DNA of 64,000 bases from NCBI GenBank assembly GCA_019096195.1, contig JAGTXK010000055.1:1736001-1800000 (forward strand), read 5' to 3'. Below, one piece after another: positions 1-10,060 of the stretch. The DNA comes from Boletus sp. NGJ (lineage: Eukaryota; Basidiomycota; Agaricomycetes; Boletales; Boletaceae). Both the position numbers and the translations under genes were made by a program. Positions within the stretch are counted from its first letter, which is position 1. Every line of letters begins with the position of its first letter. The notes beneath the pieces are model-generated. The model was given only the letters and a program-made list of their open reading frames with translations, ran no database searches and was not told the origin of the DNA.

Positions 1-210
1 ATCTTTTCTTTTCTGATGCTTTAATCATCTTTTCTCTCAACTCTTCCAATGCCATCTCTATATCCTTATGTGATTGGCTCATGTCTCCCACAAAGCCAGC
101 TAATTTCCCTTTTAATCTCATGTCAGAAGCATAGTTTTGTGTGACATTAAACAGAATTTTGCCTATGGCTGTGGTGATGGTATTATTGTGGGAGAATTGA
201 GCCATTTTTA
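1..210 (-). mobile_element. Old Ty3/gypsy copy, integrase C-terminal piece
   Basis: This short piece matches the integrase-to-chromodomain linker of the gypsy element at 27623-34029, around 28690-28870. It runs off the left edge of the window. The same old element resumes at 3253 after a DNA transposon inserted at TA 209-210. It is poor in CpG compared with the younger copy, so it is a fossil of considerable age with many breaks. Confidence 0.8.
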
Positions 211-290
211 CAGCTGTTTTCATTTCTCCATGGAAAGCAAATTTGAAAAGTTGTGCCTTGGAGATGGCCAGGAAAGGACCCCAGGTGCAG
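211..290 (+). repeat. Left terminal inverted repeat of 3.0-kb transposon
   Basis: This end pairs with the reverse complement of about 3170-3252. The outer 19 bases match exactly and the rest matches with scattered differences, up to a shared CCCAGGTGCAG block. TA lies immediately outside. Confidence 0.85.
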
Positions 291-449
291 CTGGGTAGCA
301 TAGTTCTAGTAGCTGACACGTTGCTTTCGATTTTGCATACTGGCCTGTTGAACAAGCCAATCGAGCCTAAGCAGTATGCTTTTACTATAGCCCTCACCAT
401 TTACACAGCACTCAAGCAGTCAACCAAGGGCAAGAGCACTGTCAAGTGA

Positions 450-1943
450 CAAGAGAAGTCCATAAAAACCAAGGAATTACTTTTTCCATTGAACAAGGAC
501 AACTATGTTGAATTCATGGAAAGCATTCTTGAAAAGCATGGACAGACTCAATACAAGCTCTCGAAGAAGCAGCGGTTCTCATTCAAGTTTACCATGGTAA
601 AGATGAAGGGGTATGGTTCTCTGAGTTGTTTGTAGTTGCCTGACTGCACAAACTTTCATAGCCAGCGCATGAGTGAGGCGATGCATGTCGACAATGAGCT
701 AGACTATAAAAAGATGGTCCAAAAAATCTGTGATGCTACAGGTGACCTCATGGCAACAAAGATTTTGGTCAATATGAAACATGTTGAAAAGCTCCCATTG
801 CATCATGTGAATGCTCAATCTTGTGATGAAGAATCCAGTGGAATGGACGATATCCAAGTATTCCATTATTTTACCGTAGCTCAAGCTTGTTCTAATATGA
901 TATGCCAGCCACCCCAATCTGCTTCAGAACATCTGAACACACGTCTCGCCCAGTGGCATACAATGCTTGCAAAAAGGTACAAAAATGATCAGAACGAAGG
1001 CCTCATATACATTACACCATCTGGTCATGCTCTTCCACTTACTCCTGTGATGGTGCTCGACTGGGCCCATGTTATGGTATATGTTTCGTATAATCTGAAA
1101 ATGATACTGAAAAGTCTTATTATATTGCAGGAGGAAGGACAGGCAATGTTGGATATGCCACCAAACATCCCATCCTTTGATCCTGCGAACAAAATGCCAT
1201 TTTTACATCTGATGCACAAGGTACAGGCTCTGAACGCCAATTCTCAGTCCTTGGCAGTACCAATTCAAAATCCTATGCCTAACATCAACTCGCTCACATT
1301 AGTCATGCTTCTCCAGATGCTCAGCAATCTATCTCAGTCTGCTGGGCCAGCTCATGGCTCTGATATTGCTACTCCAAATATTTCTGCCATTTCAGTGGTG
1401 TCCAGCCCTCCAAAGACACCTGTTCGTCATACCTCAGAGAGATCTACCTCACCTCCAGTTTTGTCGCCTTCCCAGCTCCTCTGGTTTCTCAAATTCACGG
1501 AGATGGAGCTTTACGTTATGAACACCACTACATATGAGTGAAGACTTGCAGCACAGCATATCGGCCCAGACATCCTCTTAGACATTGATGACAAGATGCT
1601 TACTGCTGAAATAGGAATCCCAACTGGAGATATAGTCCGTCTGAAAAGGGGATCTACTATCTGGTGGAATGGACCCAATGCAAAACAAAAGTGCCGCTCA
1701 ACAAGTCCATCAAAGTCACCTACTTGTCAACCACTACAGAAGAAGGTTGTCTATAAGAAGAAATACCATGGTGGTGGTGGTTGCCATTTTACTGGACTGC
1801 CAATGATTGCTGGAGATGGTGATGATGACACATCTAAAGATTATGACCTTTGGTATCAATCAACAGATCACGGCACCTGGCTTCCTGTTCCAAGAGGGTT
1901 TATCATTTGTGAGGACGAGGATGAGGATAGCTTGTTCATTTGA
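450..1943 (+). pseudogene. Transposon accessory gene, SAM-like C-terminal protein (degenerate)
   Basis: This is not a transposase. Three coding blocks can be followed. Around 460-590 is a lysine-rich block (KELLFPLNKDNYVEFMESIL). At 636-1541 is a block with a GLIYITPSGHALPLTPVMVLDW-type segment followed by a Pro/Ser-rich linker, and at about 1486-1943 lies the C-terminal part. That C-terminal part has the look of a SAM-type helical bundle (L-x-x-IGIPTGDIVRLKRGS) followed by WWN and a YHGGGGCHFTGLPM block, then an acidic tail. I recall this order of blocks from uncharacterised basidiomycete proteins. The 636-1541 and 1596-1943 segments are split by an in-frame stop, and no complete reading is visible. 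The exact start is unknown. Its role (DNA or protein binding during transposition) is inference. Confidence 0.6.
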
Positions 1944-2046
1944 TAGATGATTCTTGTGTCATTTTTGTAGTTGTAATGCATTGCCGTGCTGTTGTTGTGA
2001 ACAGTTACAAAGTAGTCATTGTGGGAGAACTACAACACTAATTCTA

Positions 2047-3119
2047 CTACACAATATAACCCAAGGCACGAAAATACTCCTCTGCTTTGTCGGGGGTAAT
2101 ATTCTGACAAGCGCATGTGATCATAGTCATTGAGAAATCATTTGGATGGCACTGAAAAAATGCCTTGATTGAAGAAAAAGCTTGCTCAATCAGATTGTAA
2201 TTGGGAGAGTAGGGAGGGAGGAAGATGAGTTTGCAAACTAGAAACAGCTAGTATATGAAAAACAATGCTTTCGATGACATACAGTGCATGTCTTCAATAA
2301 GTGCACGGATTGCCTCACTCTTGTGAATGCGGCAGTTGTCCATGATGATGACGCTGTGGGGACCAGGATATGGGTTTGTAAGGGGCATCTGTATCAAAGA
2401 AAGATCAATATAATGCACAGAAAATGATCAAAACTTACCACATGTTCTTCCAGAAATTTCAAGAAATGTTGACCATCAACTGGTCCCTCAATGATGTCAT
2501 ATGCAATGATACCATCCAGGGTGATGGCAGGAATGATAGAATACCTTATTCCATGAACAAAGTACCTCTGGACAAGACAGTGAACACCTCTCATTAATCA
2601 CCCACATAGACAGGCAGACATCCATTTATCTTTGGCAGCCTTGTCAATGAAAATGAGCATATTTGAATCTGGTACATCTGTTGCAATGTGATTCATATAG
2701 ATTGCCTGTGTCTCTTCATTTTGCTCCATAGCTGGAGCAGGGACGACCTTCTGGGTGATACAGAGATGTTGGAGAGTCTGCAGAAGGGTTGAAAGAGTAA
2801 CAAACTTTTGGCGCTTCACCCAAATTTCATGCTGGATCTTGTCAAGGTAGATAGTACTGCAATGTTGAACAATGGCAGAAATGAAACTAACATCTATTGA
2901 GCTGAGGACTTGACGGCGCCCAAGCAAGCGAGAGTATTTGTGCAGGTCAGTAATGGTGCCATATTTTGCATGGAAAGAGAGTATTTTGTATGCAAGCAAC
3001 TTCTTAATGCCTAATGTGCAACAGATATCATTGACGCTGTAGTCATCTTGGTATAAAAGTGGTACTTGAGCCTTGATGCTAAGAGATACAGAGTGGGGCA
3101 TCAATGGTGGTGATCGCAA
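2047..3119 (-). pseudogene. DDE_3-type transposase of the 3.0-kb transposon
   Basis: The N-terminal part (2598-3119) is a helix-turn-helix region (YSVNDICCTLGIKK) leading into the first catalytic motif FIDKAAKD. Next come RYSIIPAITLDGIIAYDI (about 2460-2540), the second catalytic Asp in IIMDNCRIHK (about 2320-2350) and the third motif LPPYSPNYNLIEQAF (about 2180-2225). It ends in ALGYIV with a stop at 2047-2049. A GT..AG intron of about 50 nt fits just after the block ending at 2400. One in-frame TGA at 2598-2600 interrupts the reading after the first motif. It explains the element's TA target choice. The copy is close to complete but not intact. Confidence 0.8.
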
Positions 3120-3169
3120 GTGGTGACACAGTGGAAAACGAACTATGCTTACTCAGGTGCAGCTCACTC

Positions 3170-3252
3170 AACTGCACCTGGGGTCCTTTCCCAGCTGTCT
3201 CCAAGGTGCGACTTTTTGAATTTTGCTTTCCACGGAGAAATGAAAACAGCTG
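3170..3252 (-). repeat. Right terminal inverted repeat of 3.0-kb transposon
   Basis: It mirrors 211-290. CAGCTG occupies 3247-3252 and TA follows at 3253-3254. Confidence 0.85.
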
Positions 3253-5059
3253 TAAATAGTCAGCCTATAAATTCCGCTTCTTTCTAACATATACACAGAG
3301 ATATTGTTTGAGATCTCAGTTAATGTGCTCCATTTGGCCATCTGTTTGCAGGTGATAGGCTGTGGAAATCTTTTGAGTAATACCAAGGATTTTACATAGT
3401 TTTTTGATAAAAGCAGAGACAAATTGGGGCCCTCTATTGGAAATGAGTGTGGTAGGTAGTCCATGTGTACACCAAACATGATCACAAAATAAAATAGCTA
3501 AGTCTGCTGAAGAACATGTATCATAAATGAGAATAAAAATGACTTCTTTTAAAAATTGATCTATAATTACACAGATTGCTGTGAATGAACATGATTTGGG
3601 TAAACCTGTGATGAAATCCACTGATAAGTCTTCCTAGGGGTGCTTGGCCATCATAAGGGGTATGATTTTTCCTGCCAGTGCCTTTTGCTTACCCTTCATG
3701 AGAGCACACACTTGGCAGCTATCTACATATTCTTTAACATCCTTTGTGACTCCAGGCCATGAAAAGTATTGTGTAAGAGTATGAATTGTTTTGGAATGTT
3801 CTCCATGCCCAGTGATGGGATAGTCATGGCATAAGGTTATGAGATGTATACATAAAGGTTTAGGTATGAAAACTTTATTTTTGTTATTTTTGAAAATATT
3901 CATATTAGAATCAAAGGTAAAGTCCATAATAGCATTAATGTCAAGCAAAGAAGAAACATTTTTTAATTCTGTCGTAAAGTCTGAAGAAAGTTTGACAGAA
4001 TTAATAAAAAGAGTGGATGGAAGATTAGTAATGTTCATATTATGGTCCAATACTGTATTGCCATGATCTAGATGATGAGAGAGAGCATCTGCTCTGCCAT
4101 TAGATGGTCCTGGTTTATAAATAAAAACATAATTGAATTCTTGGAAAAGAGCATGCCAGCAAGCCTGTCATCTGCTGAGTGTTTGTGGCTTCTTCCAATA
4201 CTCAAAATTCTTGTGGTCAGTCCAAATTTCAAATCTTTCATAATCAATAAAATAGTGATGCCATTCTTCCAGTGCCTGAATTACTGCAAATAACTCTTTG
4301 TCATAGATAGGATAATTGTGCTCAGCATTGTCAAAGGAATGTGAAATGAAGGTGATAGGCCTTCAATTACTGTCATTACATAATGTGGAGAGCACAGCTC
4401 CTGTGGTGATGTCCAAGGCATTAGTTTCTACATGTACTTCCTGATCTCAATTGGAATATGCAAGTAATGGAGCTGTTGTAAATTTCTTTTTTAAGTTTTC
4501 AAATGCCGCTTGTTAATTAGGACCCTATGTGAATGGAACATCTTTCTTGGTAAGGTTGTTCAGGGGGTGTGTGAGGTCAGTGAATCCTGAAATGAAACAT
4601 TTATAATAATTACATAGTCTGAGCAATCTCTAGAGTTGCTTTAAGTGAGTAGGTATGGGCCAATCCATAACACTGGCCACTTTTCCCTTTTGCATCTCTA
4701 CCCCTTTTTATATACAACCATTCCTAAACAGTCTACTTTGTCTTGGGAGAAGTGGCACTTTGAGGGTTTTACATAAAGGTCAATCTTCTGTAGGCAGTGA
4801 AGGACCTCTTTTACTACCTCTTTATGTTCCTCCTTTAACTTTTTTGATGTAAATATTATACAGTCATCAATATAGATAATCACCACAGCATACATATTAT
4901 TAAAGATGTTATTCATCATTTATTGGAATGTTGGTAATGAGTTAGTCATTCCAAAATATATTACAGTTGGCTTGTAAGCACCGATGGGGGTGATGAAGGC
5001 ACCTTTTCATTTGTCTCCTTTCTTTATCTGCACAGAGTTCTTGATGGTACCCTCATTTA
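3253..5059 (-). mobile_element. Old Ty3/gypsy copy, integrase to reverse transcriptase
   Basis: This continues the copy seen at 1-210. Reading on the minus strand there is reverse transcriptase with a YIDD box (about 4870-4890), then RNase H (about 4180-4460), then the zinc-binding and catalytic parts of integrase (about 3316-4050). The order and sequence follow the gypsy elements at 13512-19882 and 27623-34029, with a similarity I judge by eye at 70-80 percent. CpG sites kept in the younger copy are mostly TpG or CpA here. It carries many breaks and is a fossil. It is interrupted at TA 5058-5059 by the next DNA transposon. Confidence 0.85.
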
Positions 5060-5364
5060 CTGTTTTTTTTTTTTCAGCTATGTTGGCCACATGGGAAATC
5101 ATGAGTCAAAACATGGTGTAACCTTCTCTTTGTCATAGCACCTCAATGCCTCACTGGAATTCGATAACAATGATACCATTCAACTCAGACAACCCTGTAG
5201 ATTGCATTCTAGACTGGCTGGAAGAAAAAAACAGACTTTTCAAAAATTTGGAATTTCAAGGTTCCAGGATTCTTTCTAAAGGTCAGTTTCTCATCTTTTT
5301 TTTGCAACAGAATGCTTGATTCTGCATTTCAGTCATGCCGTGAGAATATGAGATCACTACTGAG

Positions 5365-7125
5365 ATGCAATGGGCTGTAATACATCTCTCAAAATTTCTC
5401 AACTTTGAGCAAACTGCTATGGCCCTCAATTTCTCCATCCAATTAGTCAGACACATCATCTCATACTTCAATGCCCATGGAACTGTACCAAATCCAGGGG
5501 AGAAGATGGCTACAAAAGAACAAAAAGGAAATCAGCACCTATATGATGTAGATGACTTGGACAATATATTATTCTGTTGCTAGTGATGTGCTGATCTACA
5601 TGACATTATAGTTTTTATTAGGCATGATTTCAAAGACACCTGACCTTTATTTGGATGAACTTCAAGAGATACTTGCTGTATCATGAGGCCATACAATTTC
5701 ACATGCTACAATCTGGCACACACTTTGTAGAGCTGATTTTACCATGAAAAAAGCATATTTCCTTCTCATCTAAATTTCCATTTTCTTATTTGTTCTAGGT
5801 CACACATGTTGCCATAGAATGATTAGCCCAGAAGTGCTTAGAGTACCTTACAAGGATTGGTTAGTATGATGCACAGCAACTTGTCTCTGTGGATGAGAGC
5901 TCTGTTGATTGTTGCACAATGTACCTGTCATATCCTGTGCAACTCGACAAGTCCAACTCCGGACCTCCTTCCATAACTCCGGCGTGTTCCCCCTCGGAGT
6001 ATGCTCTCATATCCTCAGACTTGTAACTCACCCCACATAGTATTCCTACTTCCTCATTCGTATATAAAGCTATGTCCTACTCATCTGTTTTAGTCCCACT
6101 TCGTAGCTGTCTCCAATCCAGTGTCTGTCTCGCTTAGGAGCACTGCTCCAGTGAGGTCCCATCTCCATTCCTAATTACTCAGCTACTACTTACTCATTAC
6201 ACCTTACGAACTCTGTTAGTAATCTCATTTCCGATCATATATGAACCTTTGCTACTACTTTTGTAAAGTTAGTTCAAATATCAACTCTGAACACCACTCC
6301 TGTCCTCCATCCGAGTCTCAATGACACACTCCGATCCTTTGCTCGACTTGACGTTCGACCACATTGAGTCTCAACCTCTGATCTTACTACGTCCTCAAAA
6401 TCTGGGACATCGGACTCGAGCAAGGGTGCACCACATAAGGTGAAGCCAAGTCCTGACACCCTCAAGTAACTCCAGTCCTTCGGAGTTGCATCGGAGTTGT
6501 CCATTCTTAACAGTACCACAGTTGTGCCTGATCTATCTGAGGAACCAAAGTGCAATGAAAAGCTTTCTTTGTTCATGATTGACAGTACATTATTCTCAGA
6601 TATCTTATTTGATTTGATTGTTGCTGATTATTATCCAGCTTCTTTATTCTTTCTTCCCTTTCCCTCATTGGTGGTATTATCCACTATGAAATCATTGAGA
6701 AATCATTTTGTAGGAAACATTCTCGCAGTTTATCCAAGGTTTGCTTGACAAAATGCAACCTTATCCTGCACCAAATTCAGTGATTGTTATGAACAATTGC
6801 TGAATTCACAAGCATTCTGAAATACAAGAAATGATTGAATCTTGGTATTTTATTCTTTTGATTTGCCATTGTCCAAAATATATGAACTGTATATGTATCT
6901 AGAGGAATGTGTTGCGAATTCCTACCACCTTACTCCCCTGATTTCAATCCAATTGAACTGGCGTTTTCCACGATGAAGTATCATCTTCATTGTAATGGCG
7001 CTTATACTCACATGGCTATGACAGAGCTCACAAATAATGAGATTCATGTAATGCTTCTTAGAGCCTTGTATATCATCACACCTCATGATTCATTTGGGTG
7101 GTACAGACATTGTGGCTATGTGTAG
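5365..7125 (+). pseudogene. DDE_3-type transposase split by a solo LTR
   Basis: A helix-turn-helix region (LSKFLNFEQTAMALNFS) opens the gene at about 5365-5480. The first catalytic Asp is in SVDESSVD (Asp at 5892-5894). Coding similarity resumes directly after the solo LTR at 6518. The second catalytic position lies in VIVMNNC, where Asp is replaced by Asn at 6792-6794 (one G-to-A change). The third motif, LPPYSPDFNPIELAF, has Glu at 6955-6957, and the typical ending FGWYRHCGYV has its stop at 7123-7125. Several in-frame stops and the lost Asp make it inactive. The family call rests on motif order and the C-terminal GWYRHCGY signature known from basidiomycete DDE_3 elements. Confidence 0.75.
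5926..6512. mobile_element. Solo LTR (LTR retroelement) inside a transposase gene
   Basis: The 587-bp block starts TGTCATATCC and ends CTTAACA. It is flanked by a perfect 5-bp duplication GTACC (5921-5925 and 6513-6517). It carries a TATA-like TATATAAAG near 6061 and no coding content. TG..CA ends and a 5-bp target duplication fit an LTR left after LTR-LTR recombination. It resembles none of the other LTRs in the window, so the parent family is not otherwise present. The two flanks join smoothly in the transposase reading, which supports the borders. Confidence 0.85.
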
Positions 7126-7346
7126 ATATCCTGTTGTAGTGCTCATATATATGCTCATAGTTGTACCGCAAAATTTTGTTCTGCATTGCACGTGTGATGC
7201 TGCTGCAGTGTAACTGAGTCTAGCATATGCAATCATGACACAAAAAACATGCCTCTTCATCTCCATTCAGCAGAGCCCATGAGGAGGTGAGTATAAAGCT
7301 CAAAGGGCCAACATGCATCGTTCTTTTTAGGCCTGAATTCATCACC

Positions 7347-9654
7347 ATGGCCTCAGACTTGAAGAGGTGCAAGAAGCCCCTCGACAATGCTAATGCAGTT
7401 GTGATCCAAGGTGTATATTATTAGTAACTTGCTCATGTAGAAGCTGACATGATTGAATTGTCTAGGTTCAAAAGCAAAACAACTTGGCACATGCAAAAAG
7501 TGTAAGGCTGCAAAGTCCCATTGTGAGCTTGACAACAGAGCTAGCACTTGCACAAGGTGTGTCAAGATGGGGCTTGCTGATGAATGCATATGTCAAGAAA
7601 GCTCAACTCGTCCTATGTCAGGCACCAACCACCCACCTGGGATCATTGACCTCCAGGTTCTCACTTTTTCATCTGCTCCTCAGAAAAAACAAGCAGCTTC
7701 AGCCATACCTGCTTTCTAGAAATCCTACTTTTGCAAACATTCTAGGTCTGACACCAACATCATGCAGACTGCAACTCAGTCTCAGGCCAGACAGTGGCAT
7801 CATTCAAATTCACAAGAACCTATATCAGTCACTTAGACCTTAGAATCAGGCAACCCTACCTTATATTCCATTGCTGAGGTTGATGACAGTGATATACCAA
7901 TAGAGTCTGATTGGAATGTACCTCGTGAAGACTTTACTTTCACAGATCTTCAGGAAGGTGCCAAGGAATTCTTCAGTGTACTGGGTGATGGTGCTCTGCT
8001 CTCAGATCCTGAATTCGAAGGTAAGAGTGAAGATTTTGGCCCAGAACTCGATGCCGTCTCATCCGTGATAGATGACATGAGCTCTGAGTCAAGTGGAATG
8101 GATGATGCATTCCTTCAGAGTAGCCTGCCACCACCAGTGCCTGCAGCAGTCAAGAAGAAGGCCAGATCTACTAGTGCAAAGAGGGGAGGGACTAGTACAA
8201 CTACTCAAGCATACACTGCTGTGGTGCAAAGTACCTATGACTCTTAGACATGTTGTAAGTAGTCTTTTCAGCCGATTGTCATACTTCTTTGTTAACAATT
8301 ACTAGCTTTTGTCATCCAATGTGTTGTTCATAGACCAAATGGCATCAACTCCCCTTTCAAGATACCATCCCAGATCATCTATAACAAGCTTTGCATGGCA
8401 ATGGCTGAGAAACTCAAGTGCTTTCCTGGAACTCTTAGACTTCTGTATCAGCTTGATTCAAACAATGTAAAGCATACAGCAACATTCATCCAGTCAGAAC
8501 AAGAACTCATACTGTTCATTGCAAGAATGCACCTAATGCTTGTACCACAACATCTTGTGAATGGAAAGCCATCTACTCATCCACTCAAGAATGTCCTGGT
8601 GTCTTTCAAAAATGGCGGCTCTGATGATGAATCAGCAGCTGATGCTCCCAACACCTGCAGTTCAAAATCAGGTAAAGGTAATTGAATTGTAAGCCTAGTA
8701 TTTTGTTCTAATTGGCAAGATGTGCCAACACATTCATTTCTAGAGAATGAAGGCTTTAACATCAGGATCCAAATAGGCCACATTGTCATTAGGAACCAAT
8801 GTGGCAGAAGATGATACAACACCTCATCAGAAAAATGTTGAACAACTTCAGAAATAATATACTTGCAAAGTGCACACAAAAACACCTGATGCGCCCATGT
8901 TCTGCTACCCAGGTCCACATGAGACTTATTTGGTGTTGACACACGGTCAGATATCCTACTGGGCTTGTGAGATTGTATGTCATGCATCAACCACTAATAT
9001 TGCTCATTTGCTAAGTGTTTTTTTTTTTAGATAAGTGGCATTGGAACAGTTGATGACAAACCTTCAACCTTGTATCTTCATGCCACAAGGCCATGTACCA
9101 AAACTCGACCTTCCATGACTGCTGGATCAGATCATTCACTGGTGCTTCATCCATTTAGTCCTCCTGGGGGATATCCCTATCCACCAGCCCCTCCTGTCAT
9201 TGTCATACCACTATGGGGAGGCTTGCTCCAAGGGCCAGGTTATCCACCTCACAGGGTGCTACCACATGAATACTTGCATTTGCCCACTGCTCAGCCTGCT
9301 AACATACTGCAAGTTACAGCTCATTCCTCAACTAGTGGGCCTAATTCTAGCTGTTTTACATCCCCCACTTTCTCCAATGTAACTGATGCAATGTCCCCAT
9401 TCTCAATTGATGATGTATCATTGGCCAGAGTATCCAGCATTTCCACTTGGCTCAAATCACTTGATGATCATGAGGAGCAGGGCAAAGACAACATCAGCTT
9501 CACTCAGTTTGCCCATATTTTTGAACAAGAAGGTTTTCTTTGCCTCTTTCAGCTGTCAGGCAAGTTCATGTCATGGAATGAGCTTCAGGGCATGCTCAAT
9601 GTTCCACATGGGATCACTCTCTTTATTATGCTGTATACAAAGCAAGACTTGTGA
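7347..9654 (+). pseudogene. Transposon accessory gene: Zn2Cys6 cluster plus SAM-like C-terminus
   Basis: ATG at 7347 opens a basic first exon. A GT..AG intron (about 7410-7465) leads into a Cys-rich block with the full Zn2Cys6 spacing: Cys codons at 7492, 7501, 7522, 7549, 7558 and 7585 (C-x2-C-x6-C-x8-C-x2-C-x8-C). Then come an acidic/Ser-rich region (about 7900-8250) and a block at 8395-8685 that parallels the start of the other accessory gene. A Cys/His segment with an LTHGQISYWACEI stretch lies at about 8880-9000, followed by a Pro-rich linker (9070-9300). A SAM-like tail (ISTWLKSLDDHEEQGKDN.., 9430-9654) closes the gene. The order mirrors the gene at 450-1943. Stops between blocks show decay or unplaced introns. 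Function is inferred only: Zn2Cys6 suggests DNA binding. Confidence 0.6.
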
Positions 9655-9997
9655 AAGTTGACATTGGAAGTGTTATGAGGTGCTTCTGCTTCTTGATTAG
9701 AATATTTGTCATCCATTTCCTTCCCAATATATGTTGATTTTCTATCCCACTGATCCAAAATATTCTCCTGCTGGACATCCTGCTGGTATCCTAGAGGTGT
9801 ATGTAAAATTTCTAAATTTCCAAATCTTATATTTTTGTATCCAGGCCTCATGGAACATATTCTACATAATCATTGGAGCCCAACACTCATCTTCTGCTGG
9901 AATTCTGTGCAGTGGTTGATGTGCAATGGTTGAGCAAAGTTGACAAGAGGATTTGAGATAAATTTTCCTATATGGCCAACATAGCCAAAAAAGACAG

Positions 9998-10060
9998 TAA
10001 ATAGTGGTAATCTATTACCATGCACTTTTCCCATTCTTTTTTTCCCATTCTTTTTTGATA
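9998..10060 (-). mobile_element. Old Ty3/gypsy copy, third piece
   Basis: This 60-base piece continues the reverse transcriptase region interrupted at 5059. It aligns with about 30770-30830 of the younger element. Beyond the next transposon (after 11643) the gypsy sequence does not resume, so the old copy was truncated here before the Tc1-like insertion. Confidence 0.65.

Larger units (their letters stand above)
211..3252. mobile_element. Two-gene DNA transposon (DDE_3/IS630-Tc1-mariner superfamily) in gypsy
   Basis: The element begins CAGCTGTTTTCATTTCTCC at 211 and ends with the inverted copy at 3252, and it is flanked by TA at 209-210 and 3253-3254. The terminal inverted repeats run about 80 bp. 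It carries two genes tail to tail: a plus-strand accessory gene (about 450-1943) and a minus-strand DDE_3 transposase (2047-3119). The gypsy sequence on both sides is continuous in a reference copy elsewhere in the window, so the borders are well supported. TA duplication and DDE_3 fit the Tc1/mariner-IS630 superfamily. Its about 3 kb size with a second gene is larger than a simple Tc1 element. Confidence 0.85.
5060..9997. mobile_element. Large two-gene DNA transposon (DDE_3 superfamily) in gypsy
   Basis: The left end reads CTGTTTTTT..GCTATGTTGGCC from 5060. The right end gives the inverted copy (GGCCAACATAGCC..CAG) ending at 9997, with TA at 5058-5059 and 9998-9999. The gypsy sequence resumes at 9998 in the expected place, which fixes both borders. 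Inside, both genes lie on the plus strand: a DDE_3 transposase (about 5365-7125), then an accessory gene (7347-9654). A solo LTR (5926-6512) later landed in the transposase. At about 4.9 kb (4.35 kb without the LTR) it is much larger than a typical Tc1/mariner element. Its TIRs do not match those of the 211-3252 element, so the two are different families. Confidence 0.8.

Noticed and set aside
243-449. Open frame of 68 residues inside the left end of the 3.0-kb transposon
   Set aside because: It overlaps the terminal inverted repeat and resembles no protein block; the accessory gene's recognisable coding starts after it.
6274-6576. Minus-strand frame over the solo LTR
   Set aside because: It lies almost wholly within the LTR with TG..CA ends and GTACC duplications and has no domain.
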